Source: Aquabacterium sp. CECT 9606 (lineage in GTDB: Bacteria; Pseudomonadota; Gammaproteobacteria; Burkholderiales; Burkholderiaceae_C). Taken from it: a DNA stretch of 64,000 nt. Below are positions 1-9,842 of the stretch, piece by piece (the first letter of the stretch is position 1; each line of letters starts with the position of its first letter). A program made the position numbers and the translations under genes. The stretch covers positions 372,001 to 436,000 of the forward strand of contig NZ_CAKKNB010000003.1 of the NCBI RefSeq assembly GCF_918741295.1, in the 5' to 3' direction. Under the pieces are notes generated by a model that was not told the DNA's origin, searched no databases, and saw only the letters and a list, made by a program, of their open reading frames with translations.

Positions 1-17
1 CACCCTCACCAGCCCGT

Positions 18-791
18 TCAGGCTGAGGAGCTCGCAGCTTCAATGGGCTGCGTGTCTGAGGAAATGGGAAACAAGCCCTGGCTGGGAAAACCAGGGATCT
101 TCAAGATGTGTCCAAACAAGGTGTCGTGCTCGGCGTCTGGCAAGGGGGCCTTCAAGGCCGCGACCATCAGCGATGCCAAGCGCGACAGGATCAGGGATTC
201 GTCATCGCCCTCACCCCGTGTGAAGTCACGGATCAGGCGCTGGGTGTTGCCACCGGCCAGGATGCCCGACAAGGCACCCATGGCGAAATGCAGCCTGAAA
301 CCCAGCTCACTGCGGTTCAGATCGGGCAAAGTGCGCTGGAAGGCCAGGAAAAACCGGCCCAGCGTCTCGATGTAATGGTTGTTGATGAAGTCGCGCACCA
401 CGGGCGACGGGTCGGTGTAGGCCCGCCCCAGGAAGTGCAGGTAGCGCTCGGCCGCCGGAGTGCCGCTGCGGAAAATCCGCACAGCCGGCAAGAACATGGC
501 GACGAGCACGTGCTCACAGGTCAAATCACCGTGCAGGGTGTTCTCAAACCACTCGAGCATGGCCACGCGCTGGGCATTGAGCTGGTCAAGTTGGCGTGCC
601 AGCACGGCGTGGATCAGCGCATCCTTGCTGCCAAAGTGGTAGTTCACCGCTGCCAGGTTGACGCCGGCCGCCGTGGTGATCTGACGCATGGACATCGACT
701 CGAAGCCGCCGGAGACGAACAAAACCTCAGCCGCATCCAGGATGCGGGACTTGGTGTCCGTGGGTGACAAGCGGGGAGCGGCCGTTGGCAT
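18..791 (-). CDS. TetR-family regulator, PsrA-like
   Basis: TetR/AcrR repressor of 257 aa. The N-terminal helix-turn-helix lies at about residues 14-60, with the recognition-helix segment GVNLAAVNYHFGSKDALI typical of PsrA-type regulators, followed by an all-helical ligand domain. In Pseudomonas, PsrA senses long-chain acyl signals and controls beta-oxidation and rpoS. The PsrA assignment rests on recalled similarity through the HTH and C-terminal domain and on a CAAAC-N4-GTTTC box 32-45 bp upstream of the start, which fits autoregulation. The gene is divergent from a 4-hydroxybutyrate-dehydrogenase-like gene with a 200-bp shared regulatory region, so that gene is a plausible target. The start is ATG with GGAG about 12 nt upstream. 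TetR family is certain; the PsrA subfamily is likely; the effector is unknown. Confidence 0.85.
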   Translation of the reverse strand: MPTAAPRLSPTDTKSRILDAAEVLFVSGGFESMSMRQITTAAGVNLAAVNYHFGSKDALIHAVLARQLDQLNAQRVAMLEWFENTLHGDLTCEHVLVAMFLPAVRIFRSGTPAAERYLHFLGRAYTDPSPVVRDFINNHYIETLGRFFLAFQRTLPDLNRSELGFRLHFAMGALSGILAGGNTQRLIRDFTRGEGDDESLILSRLASLMVAALKAPLPDAEHDTLFGHILKIPGFPSQGLFPISSDTQPIEAASSSA

Positions 792-822
792 GGTCAGATT
801 GATCTCCGGGATACGAACGTTT

Positions 823-836
823 CAAACGCCCGTTTC
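823..836. promoter_or_regulatory. PsrA-type operator CAAAC-N4-GTTTC
   Basis: The 14-bp imperfect palindrome CAAACGCCCGTTTC fits the Pseudomonas PsrA motif (C/G)AAAC-N2-4-GTTT(G/C). It overlaps an 11-bp perfect palindrome CGTTTCAAACG at 818-828, giving three alternating half-sites. It sits in the divergent region between the PsrA-like gene and the Fe-ADH gene. Binding is inferred. Confidence 0.6.
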
Positions 837-991
837 ATCTCATTGGGTGCGTATGGTATTGCACCTTTGGGCTGCTGGTGCAACTGTTTTCGAACAAAAA
901 TCCGGTCTCCCCCTCACTGCGGGGGCTTTCTTGGTGCACCGATGTAAAGTGCGCCCTACCCGCGTTTGACACCGTCTTCTGTACAAAAGCC

Positions 992-2128
992 ATGTCCACG
1001 ATCCTCTACCTCACCCAGATCCAATTTGAGTTTGGTGCCATACAACTGCTGGCCTCGGAGTGCGAGCGGGTTGGCATCAAGCGGCCTTTGATCGTCACCG
1101 ACGCGGGCGTGCGCGCGGCGGGCGTGCTGCAAAAGGCGCTGGACGCCCTGAAGGATTGGCCAGTCACGATTTTTGACCAGACCCCGCCCAACCCGACCGA
1201 GGCCTCGGTGCGTGCTGCGCATGAGGTGTGGACACAGGCCAAGTGCGACGGCCTGATCGCCGTGGGCGGTGGCTCCAGCATCGACCTGGCCAAGGGCCTG
1301 GCCATCATGGCCACCCACCCCGGACCTTTGAAAACCTACGCCACCATCGAGGGCGGCTCACCCAAGATCACCGGGCAGGCGGCGCCCTTGATCGCGGTGC
1401 CGACCACGGCCGGCACCGGCAGCGAAGTGGCACGCGGCGCGATCGTGATCGTTGACGACGGCCGCAAGCTGGGCTTCCACTCCTGGAACCTGATGCCCAA
1501 GGCGGCCATTTGCGACCCTGAGCTGACCCTGGGCCTGCCCCCTGCCCTGACGGCGGCCACCGGCATGGACGCCATCGCCCACTGCATGGAAACCTTCATG
1601 GCGCCTGCCTTCAACCCACCGGCCGACGGCATCGCGCTGGACGGCCTGGAACGCGCGTGGCACCACATCGAGCGCGCCACCAAAGACGGCAGCGACCGCG
1701 AGGCCCGCCTGAACATGATGAGCGCCTCGATGCAAGGCGCCATGGCGTTTCAAAAAGGCCTGGGCGCTGTGCACAGCCTGAGCCACAGCCTGGGCGGTGT
1801 GAACCCCAAGCTGCACCACGGCACCTTGAACGCGATGTTCCTGCCCGCCGTGATCCAGTTCAACTCGCAGGCCGAATCAATCAAGAAAGAGCGCCGCCTG
1901 GAGCGCATGGCCCACGCCATGGGTTTGGCCAGCGCGGGCGACATCCCCCAAGCCATCCGCGATCTGAACGCGCGTCTGGGTTTGGCCAAGGGCCTGGGCG
2001 AATTGGGCGTTCAGCGCGACTGGTTCGACAAGGTGGTTGATGGCGCGATGAAAGACCATTGCCACAAGACCAACCCTCGCATCGCCACCGCAGAGGATTA
2101 CGTCGAGCTGCTGTCAGCGTCGATGTGA
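992..2128 (+). CDS. iron-containing alcohol dehydrogenase, 4-hydroxybutyrate dehydrogenase-like
   Basis: Group III metal-dependent alcohol dehydrogenase of 378 aa. The NAD-binding GGGSSID motif is at residues 92-98, and the metal ligands by alignment to FucO are Asp193, His197, His261 and His276. The N-terminus (YLTQIQFEFG) and overall length resemble Cupriavidus 4-hydroxybutyrate dehydrogenase (Gbd), which oxidises 4-hydroxybutyrate to succinate semialdehyde and links to 4HB-containing PHA. A longer reading frame begins at 878, but family alignment supports the ATG at 992. It is divergent from the PsrA-like regulator. Its 3' end overlaps the convergent paeA-like gene by 31 bp. The enzyme family is certain; the substrate is inferred from remembered similarity. 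Confidence 0.85.
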   Translation: MSTILYLTQIQFEFGAIQLLASECERVGIKRPLIVTDAGVRAAGVLQKALDALKDWPVTIFDQTPPNPTEASVRAAHEVWTQAKCDGLIAVGGGSSIDLAKGLAIMATHPGPLKTYATIEGGSPKITGQAAPLIAVPTTAGTGSEVARGAIVIVDDGRKLGFHSWNLMPKAAICDPELTLGLPPALTAATGMDAIAHCMETFMAPAFNPPADGIALDGLERAWHHIERATKDGSDREARLNMMSASMQGAMAFQKGLGAVHSLSHSLGGVNPKLHHGTLNAMFLPAVIQFNSQAESIKKERRLERMAHAMGLASAGDIPQAIRDLNARLGLAKGLGELGVQRDWFDKVVDGAMKDHCHKTNPRIATAEDYVELLSASM

Positions 2129-3432
2129 TAGGTGGCCGGGGTCGCAAGCTCCCTGGTCACCATCACCTGGTCGATCTTGTAGCTGTCGACGTCCATGACC
2201 TCGAAGCGAAAGCCCCCCCAGACCACCACATCGGTGCGTTTGGGGATGCGGCGCAGCATGACCATCATGAAGCCGGCCAGGGTTTCATAGTCTTCCTGCA
2301 AGGGCAGATCGTCAAGCTCCAGCGCTTGCATCACGTCCGGGATGGGCGTCATGCCGTCGATCAGCCAGGAATTGGCGTCGCGCTGCACGATCTGCTCCTC
2401 GTCCATCGAGATCACCAGGCCGCCCATCACCGTGCTCATCACATCGTTGATGGTGATGATGCCCACCACCAGGCTGTATTCGTTGACGATGACGGCAAAG
2501 TCATCTTGCGCTTGGCGAAACTGCGTCAGCAATTCGGACAAGGTCAGGCGATCGGGAACGATCAGCACCTTGTTGATCAGGCCATCGGCTTCGAGTGAGA
2601 TGGGCAGCGAGTTCAGCACCCGGCTCAGCAGGTGCTTTGAATCGACATAACCCACCACGTGGTCGATGCTGCCCTTGCAGACCAGGTAGGTGGAGTGCGG
2701 GTATTGGTCGATGCGGGCGCGGATCAGCAACTCGCTGTCGTCCAGCAGGAAGTGCACGATGCGCTCGCGGCCGGTCATGGCGCTGGTCACCGTGCGGGTT
2801 TCCAGCTCGAACACGTTTTCAATGACCTGGTGCTCGCGGGCGGCCAGCACACCGGCTTCGGCGCCGGCATGGGCCATGGCGCGGATGTCATCGGAGGTGA
2901 TGCTGTCGTCACGCCGGGTGGGCAGGCCCAGGAGCTTGAACAAGGCGTCCGTCAGGTGGCTGAAGAACCACACCACAGGCCTGAAGACCGCGAGGAAGAT
3001 CCGCATCGGGCCGACCACGCTGACCGCCACCTTCTCGGGCGCGACCATGCCCAGGCGCTTGGGGAACAGGTCGGACAGCAAGATGAACAGGCTGGTGACA
3101 ATGACGAAAGACAGCAACAGCCCTGCAGTTTCAGCCCGCTCGGGCGAGACCTGGAAAGTGCGCAAGATCATCTGGATGAAGGGGGAAAATGCGCCCTCGC
3201 CCACGATGCCGCCGAGAATGGCCACGCTGTTCTGGCCGATCTGGATGACGGTGAAGTAATCCCCGGGTTGGTCTTGCACGTGCATGACCTGCTGGGCGCG
3301 CACGTCGCCTTGCTCCAGCATCTGGCGCAGGCGAACGCGGCGCGAGGCGGCCACGGCCAGTTCGGCGGTTGAGAAAAAAGCGCTGACCGCGATGAGCGCG
3401 GCAATCAGCATCAGGCTGACGGTGGAGTCCAT
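2098..3432 (-). CDS. paeA: CNNM/CBS-domain transporter, PaeA (YtfL)-like
   Basis: Inner-membrane protein of 444 aa with the HlyC/CorC layout: an N-terminal DUF21/CNNM transmembrane domain (about residues 1-190), a paired CBS domain (about 200-330) and a C-terminal CorC_HlyC domain. Segments such as QIGQNSVAILGGIVG, FAVIVNEYSLVVGIITINDV and MLRRIPKRTD closely match E. coli YtfL/PaeA, reported as a cadaverine/putrescine exporter. The start chosen is the ATG at 3432 (MDSTVSLMLIAAL); the upstream extension to 3621 has no family counterpart. The C-terminal codons overlap the end of the convergent Fe-ADH gene. The family is certain and YtfL orthology likely; the polyamine role is transferred by homology. 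Confidence 0.85.
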   Translation of the reverse strand: MDSTVSLMLIAALIAVSAFFSTAELAVAASRRVRLRQMLEQGDVRAQQVMHVQDQPGDYFTVIQIGQNSVAILGGIVGEGAFSPFIQMILRTFQVSPERAETAGLLLSFVIVTSLFILLSDLFPKRLGMVAPEKVAVSVVGPMRIFLAVFRPVVWFFSHLTDALFKLLGLPTRRDDSITSDDIRAMAHAGAEAGVLAAREHQVIENVFELETRTVTSAMTGRERIVHFLLDDSELLIRARIDQYPHSTYLVCKGSIDHVVGYVDSKHLLSRVLNSLPISLEADGLINKVLIVPDRLTLSELLTQFRQAQDDFAVIVNEYSLVVGIITINDVMSTVMGGLVISMDEEQIVQRDANSWLIDGMTPIPDVMQALELDDLPLQEDYETLAGFMMVMLRRIPKRTDVVVWGGFRFEVMDVDSYKIDQVMVTRELATPATYHIDADSSST

Positions 3433-3448
3433 GAAACCAGTGTAGCGA

Positions 3449-4519
3449 TCACAGGGCCCGGACTTCCGAGATGGGGCAGCCTCGGTGCAACCAATCGCCC
3501 CACTCCTGCGCCAGGCGTTCACTTTCCGCCACGGCCCCGCCCCAGTGGCGCACGCGTTGAGAAAAATCCAGCGCGGTGAAATCCTGGCGGTCAGGCAATT
3601 TGCCGCCTGGCAATTGCGCAATCCACTCGGGATTGGGCGCCAGCAAAACCATGTTGCTCAGACCCGGCGTGGGCAGGTGGCGGCGCTTGAATGACTTGTC
3701 CAGCCAGCCCGGCACGATTGATTGCTGGAAATGGGGATAGAGCACCAGACCGCTGTCCATGGAGGTGAAGTTCCAGTGGAAATGGTAGTCGACCAGGCCC
3801 CCGTCCCAGTGCGCGCCACGGGTGGCCCCGGGGATGTCGCGCACGGCATCCAGCAAGAAAGGGATGCTGCATGAAGCCTGCAACGCGGGCTTGAAATTCT
3901 CGGCGGTCAGTGCCCAACGCGCGGTGGGCAGGTCGCTCAAAGCCACGGGCAAGGCCTCACCAGCCGAAGAAAAGACATTGCGCTCCAGGAATGCGCCCAC
4001 GCTGCGGCGCGACATGGCGTTGCCCAGGGCCAGGCCCGCGAAACCCAAGGGCGTGCGCATGGGTGTTCCGGGGCGCAGAAGCTGCCGCCCGCGGGCCGTG
4101 ACCACATGCAGGCGCCAGCGAGGATGGGACAGCATGCCCTCTGTGTCCGCGCCAAAGAAAGTGTCCAGCACCTGGCCGAAGCTGGCGCTGACGCGCTGGG
4201 GCGACGGCATCTTCTGCCCGGCGTCAGGCTCGTAGTGCTGGTGAACGTAATCGTGCGCCAGGCGCTGGAAGGCTTTGGCGGGCGAAGGCATGGTGGCGGC
4301 GGCCATTCGCCAGGCGCCGATGGAGGCGCCAACCAGATGCAGGGTGTGTTGGGTCGGGGCCAGCCACTCCCCAAACAACTGGCGATCCAGGTGGGTCAGG
4401 ATCAAACCTTTGGGGCCACCCGCCGCCGCCGGGATCAAACGGACGTCGCCCGGGTTCAGCCCATGCTGTTCAATGTGGCGGCGAGCAACGGGGCCTGCGT
4501 AGATATGCAAGGCTTTCAT
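3449..4519 (-). CDS. patatin-like phospholipase family protein
   Basis: Protein of 356 aa with the patatin signature: an oxyanion-hole loop AAGGPKG (about residue 30), the nucleophile elbow GASIG (GxSxG, about residue 63) and the catalytic DGG (WDGGLVDYH, about residue 240). These imply a Ser-Asp dyad acyl hydrolase. No signal peptide is visible, so it is probably cytoplasmic or membrane-associated. The ATG at 4519 (MKALHIYAGP) places the fold at the N-terminus; the upstream frame extension lacks similarity. It lies 11 bp downstream of the GST-like gene and 16 bp upstream of the paeA-like start, so the three leftward genes may be one transcript. The substrate is unknown. Confidence 0.85.
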   Translation of the reverse strand: MKALHIYAGPVARRHIEQHGLNPGDVRLIPAAAGGPKGLILTHLDRQLFGEWLAPTQHTLHLVGASIGAWRMAAATMPSPAKAFQRLAHDYVHQHYEPDAGQKMPSPQRVSASFGQVLDTFFGADTEGMLSHPRWRLHVVTARGRQLLRPGTPMRTPLGFAGLALGNAMSRRSVGAFLERNVFSSAGEALPVALSDLPTARWALTAENFKPALQASCSIPFLLDAVRDIPGATRGAHWDGGLVDYHFHWNFTSMDSGLVLYPHFQQSIVPGWLDKSFKRRHLPTPGLSNMVLLAPNPEWIAQLPGGKLPDRQDFTALDFSQRVRHWGGAVAESERLAQEWGDWLHRGCPISEVRAL

Positions 4520-4530
4520 GGTGGTCTTCG

Positions 4531-5331
4531 TCAAGCGACAGCTTGAACCTCCAGGCCGGCTTGGCCTGTGCGATGGGCCTTGTATACGCGCCGCACCCAT
4601 TCAACGCAAGGCCGGTTGGCCAGCCAGGTGGGCGAATGGCCCGCCCCCTGGCGGAACTGCGCAGTGCCATAGATGGGGTGCTGGTCTGGACACGCCAGCG
4701 GCGCCAGGATCGAGGCTGCGGTGATGTCGGCCACTGAAAACTGGTGCCCCACCAGGTATTGGCGCCCATCACTCAAGCGGCCATCCAGCCAGGCCAGTGC
4801 TTGCTGTATGCGCAAGGCCGATTGCGCAGCGTCCTCGGCATTGATTCGCAAGCGCCGTTTGAAGATCCACTTCGTCAGAGGGAAGAACAACCTGACCAGG
4901 CGCGCCTGGTGCCGATTGGCGTGCTGGGTCCACATCGCCAGAACCCGCGCGTCGTCGTCCAAGGCCGCGTGGTACAGGTACCGGGCAACGTCATTGCCAA
5001 TGGCATCGAAACGCTCTTCAATGCCCATGATGTCTTCGCTCAGCCCCGGATGGCGTGGCATCACGGCCAATGGGCCTCGGTGCTCGTCCAGCCATTGCAG
5101 GATCTGGGTGCTGTCCTGAATGTGCTCAAGCTCGCCATTGGCCTGGCGAACCTCCAGGATGGGCAAGGTGGTTTCGCCCTGTCCGCCCATGCGCAAGGCG
5201 GGCACCACGTGCAAGGTGGGCGTCATCACCACCTCGGTGAAGCTCAGGCCTGAAGCGTCCAATGTCCAGCGGATTTTTTCGCTGAAATGCGACATGGCGA
5301 AGGTGTAAAGGGTCAGGCTTTCGGTGAACAT
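4531..5331 (-). CDS. glutathione S-transferase family protein
   Basis: Protein of 266 aa with an N-terminal thioredoxin-like GST domain (about residues 5-85, beginning LTLYTFAMSHFSEKIRW) and an all-helical C-terminal domain ending in a YLVGHQFSVADITAAS segment, the usual N-capping and hydrophobic-staple region. The SHFSEK active-site region lacks the Cys of the omega/beta class (a Ser occupies that area), so the chemistry cannot be inferred. The ATG at 5331 was chosen because the fold starts immediately after it. It is first of a probable leftward group with the patatin-like and paeA-like genes. Confidence 0.8.
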   Translation of the reverse strand: MFTESLTLYTFAMSHFSEKIRWTLDASGLSFTEVVMTPTLHVVPALRMGGQGETTLPILEVRQANGELEHIQDSTQILQWLDEHRGPLAVMPRHPGLSEDIMGIEERFDAIGNDVARYLYHAALDDDARVLAMWTQHANRHQARLVRLFFPLTKWIFKRRLRINAEDAAQSALRIQQALAWLDGRLSDGRQYLVGHQFSVADITAASILAPLACPDQHPIYGTAQFRQGAGHSPTWLANRPCVEWVRRVYKAHRTGQAGLEVQAVA

Positions 5332-5389
5332 CGCTGCCAGGATACTCCAGCGCCCAAGCGCGCGCTGGGGGCCGCCACCCACTTGGGTG

Positions 5390-5420
5390 TTGACGCCCGC
5401 CTGGGCCCGCGAGAGATAAT
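5390..5420 (+). promoter_or_regulatory. possible sigma-70 promoter of the PEP-CTERM gene
   Basis: TTGACG at 5390-5395 and GATAAT at 5415-5420 are separated by 19 bp, slightly long. They lie 43 bp upstream of the ATG, which has an AGGGAG ribosome binding site at 5448-5453. Weak to moderate support. Confidence 0.4.
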
Positions 5421-5462
5421 CCCAAGAGTTTTTTTCACCATCCAATCAGGGAGATTGACTTC

Positions 5463-6245
5463 ATGTCGTTGAACAAATTCGTGTGCGCTGGCTTGCTGAC
5501 GGCAGGGTTGTCATGCCTCACCCCCGCGATGGCCGCTCCTGTGTCGTACACCTTTTCAACGGGCGCCGCGATTGGCGGCCCTGCTGAACTGACCCACTTG
5601 CTGAGCGGACTGACGGTGTCGGGTTCGTTCGTCTACGACCAAACCGTGCCCTTGCTGGGTTCGTCTGGCGATCTCGGTTTTGAGCCTGGCTACAGCATCT
5701 ATGCCACACCTGGATCGCCGGATCAGGCCTTTCGCACCCTCACCGGCTCCGTGGGCGCCTACCAATTTTCCGACATCGCCGGCTCTGCCAGTATCCGTAA
5801 TGCCAACACCGGTGTGCCCAGCGCCACTATGTTGGACATCATTTCCCTGACGTCCGATCCCACCGTGAAGGCCGGCACGAACACCACGCCCGCCGACTAC
5901 GACCGCCAGCTGCAAGGCTTCACGCTGGGCAACTACACCCTGCACAACGTTCGCCTGTACTGGATCGGTGGTGTGGGTGGCGGCGCTTTCAACTTCCTGA
6001 GCGACAGCGCCCTGCCCGCCGAGCTGCCAACTTTTCAAGGTCGCCTGGCGTTTGATTTCGTTCGCACGGACGATCCCACCAACCTGGCCAACATTCCCTA
6101 CTATTCGAACACCGTGACGTTTGGCGGGTTGACCGTTCAGGCCGCCGCGGTGCCCGAGACCGACACTTACCTGATGGCCCTGGTGGGCTTGGGGCTGGTG
6201 GGCGTGGCGGTGCGTCGTCGCCAACAGCGGTCGCTGAAGGCTTGA
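5463..6245 (+). CDS. PEP-CTERM sorting domain-containing protein
   Basis: Exported protein of 260 aa. An N-terminal signal peptide ends near residue 25 (...TPAMAA), a beta-rich body of no recognised function follows, and the C-terminus is a PEP-CTERM tripartite signal: a VPETDTY motif, a hydrophobic segment MALVGLGLVGVAV and an Arg-rich tail RRRQQR. Such proteins are cleaved and processed by an exosortase (EpsH/XrtA family) and typically go to the surface or EPS matrix. No exosortase is in this window, so it must be encoded elsewhere. It is monocistronic, with a terminator immediately downstream. The sorting signal is clear; the function is unknown. Confidence 0.85.
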   Translation: MSLNKFVCAGLLTAGLSCLTPAMAAPVSYTFSTGAAIGGPAELTHLLSGLTVSGSFVYDQTVPLLGSSGDLGFEPGYSIYATPGSPDQAFRTLTGSVGAYQFSDIAGSASIRNANTGVPSATMLDIISLTSDPTVKAGTNTTPADYDRQLQGFTLGNYTLHNVRLYWIGGVGGGAFNFLSDSALPAELPTFQGRLAFDFVRTDDPTNLANIPYYSNTVTFGGLTVQAAAVPETDTYLMALVGLGLVGVAVRRRQQRSLKA

Positions 6246-6248
6246 TCG

Positions 6249-6275
6249 AAAAAGGGAGCCTCGGCTCCCTTTTTT
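6249..6275 (+). terminator. bidirectional rho-independent terminator
   Basis: Stem GGGAGC / GCTCCC around a CTCG loop (6254-6269), preceded by an A-run (6249-6253) and followed by a T6 run (6270-6275). It can serve the PEP-CTERM gene on the plus strand and tex on the minus strand, which converge here. Confidence 0.9.
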
Positions 6276-6300
6276 GCATCCCAAGCGCTTTTTGCCCGAC

Positions 6301-8649
<2,349 letters not shown>

Positions 8650-8802
8650 GCGGGTGCCCTAGGGAGAAACCAGAAAAAATGCGATCGCATCGCATCGATC
8701 AGGGGGCGCAGTTTGCCATAGGCGCCGCGCCGATTTCCGCCCCGCCAATCTGGGACAATGCACGACCTGCGCCCTGGCGTGCCCCTTCGCTTTTGTTTGT
8801 CC

Positions 8803-9837
8803 ATGCCCCTGATTCCCTACGCCCTGTCCCGCGCCGTCCTGTTCAATCTGGACCCGGAAGTTGCCCACGAACTGACCATGGGCGCCCTGGCACGGTTTCA
8901 AAACACGCCGCTGGACTGCGCCTGGGGCGCCAGCCGGGTCAGCGATCCGGTCGAGATCGCTGGGCTGAAGTTCCCCAACCGCATCGGCATGGCCGCTGGA
9001 CTGGATAAAAACGGTCGGTGCATCGACGGCCTGGGCGCCATGGGCTTTGGCTTCGTCGAGGTGGGCACGGTCACCCCCAAGCCGCAGCCCGGCAATCCCA
9101 AGCCCCGCATGTTCCGGCTGCCGCAGGCCAATGCGCTGATCAACCGCCTGGGTTTCAACAACGATGGCCTGGATGCCTTCGTGAACAATGTGCGGCGCGC
9201 GCGTTTCCGCACGCAGGGCGGCATCCTGGGCTTGAACATCGGCAAGAATGCCAGTACCCCCATCGAGAACGCGGTAGACGACTACCTGATCGGCCTGGAG
9301 GGCGTCTACCCCTGGGCCGATTACGTGACAGTGAACATCTCGTCGCCCAACACGCAGAACCTGCGCAGCCTGCAAAGCGACGAGGCGCTTGACCGCCTGT
9401 TGGGCGCATTGCAAACCCGCCGCCAAGCCTTGATGGCACGCGACAAGCGCCACGTGCCCATGTTCGTGAAGATCGCGCCTGATCTGGACGAGACCCAGGT
9501 GGGTGTGATCGCGGCCACCTTGCAGAACAACGGCATCGATGGCGTGATCGCCACCAACACCACGATCAGCCGCGAGGCCGTCAAAGGCATGGCGCATGCA
9601 GAAGAAGCTGGCGGCCTGAGTGGCGCGCCCGTGTTCGAGGCCAGCAACCAGGTCATCCGCCAGTTGCGCGCCGCCTTGGGCCCGCGCTTTCCCATCATCG
9701 GCGTGGGCGGGGTCATGAGCGGGGCCGACGCGCGTGCCAAACGCGACGCGGGGGCCGACCTGGTTCAGGTCTACACAGGCTTGATCTACCAGGGGCCGGC
9801 ACTGGTGACCGACTGCGCACTGGCGCTCAAGAATTAA
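8803..9837 (+). CDS. pyrD: dihydroorotate dehydrogenase (quinone), class 2
   Basis: Membrane-associated flavoenzyme of 344 aa that oxidises dihydroorotate to orotate, the fourth step of pyrimidine synthesis, passing electrons to ubiquinone. The N-terminal helices ([14 protein letters not shown]) form the class 2 membrane/quinone tunnel. FMN-site segments include [10 protein letters not shown] and NTTISRE, and the class 2 catalytic Ser is in NISSPNT. A C-terminal GVGG phosphate-binding motif is present. The ATG at 8803 was chosen over the upstream in-frame start at 8758 because PyrD begins at this helix. It converges with the pseudokinase-HDOD gene, with only 5 bp between the ends. Confidence 0.97.
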   Translation: MPLIPYALSRAVLFNLDPEVAHELTMGALARFQNTPLDCAWGASRVSDPVEIAGLKFPNRIGMAAGLDKNGRCIDGLGAMGFGFVEVGTVTPKPQPGNPKPRMFRLPQANALINRLGFNNDGLDAFVNNVRRARFRTQGGILGLNIGKNASTPIENAVDDYLIGLEGVYPWADYVTVNISSPNTQNLRSLQSDEALDRLLGALQTRRQALMARDKRHVPMFVKIAPDLDETQVGVIAATLQNNGIDGVIATNTTISREAVKGMAHAEEAGGLSGAPVFEASNQVIRQLRAALGPRFPIIGVGGVMSGADARAKRDAGADLVQVYTGLIYQGPALVTDCALALKN

Positions 9838-9842
9838 CCCGC

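Noticed and set aside
8679..8690. Perfect palindrome ATGCGATCGCAT between tex and pyrD (contains GCGATCGC)
   Set aside because: Resembles the cyanobacterial HIP1 core but occurs once in this region; a chance GC palindrome is the simpler explanation.
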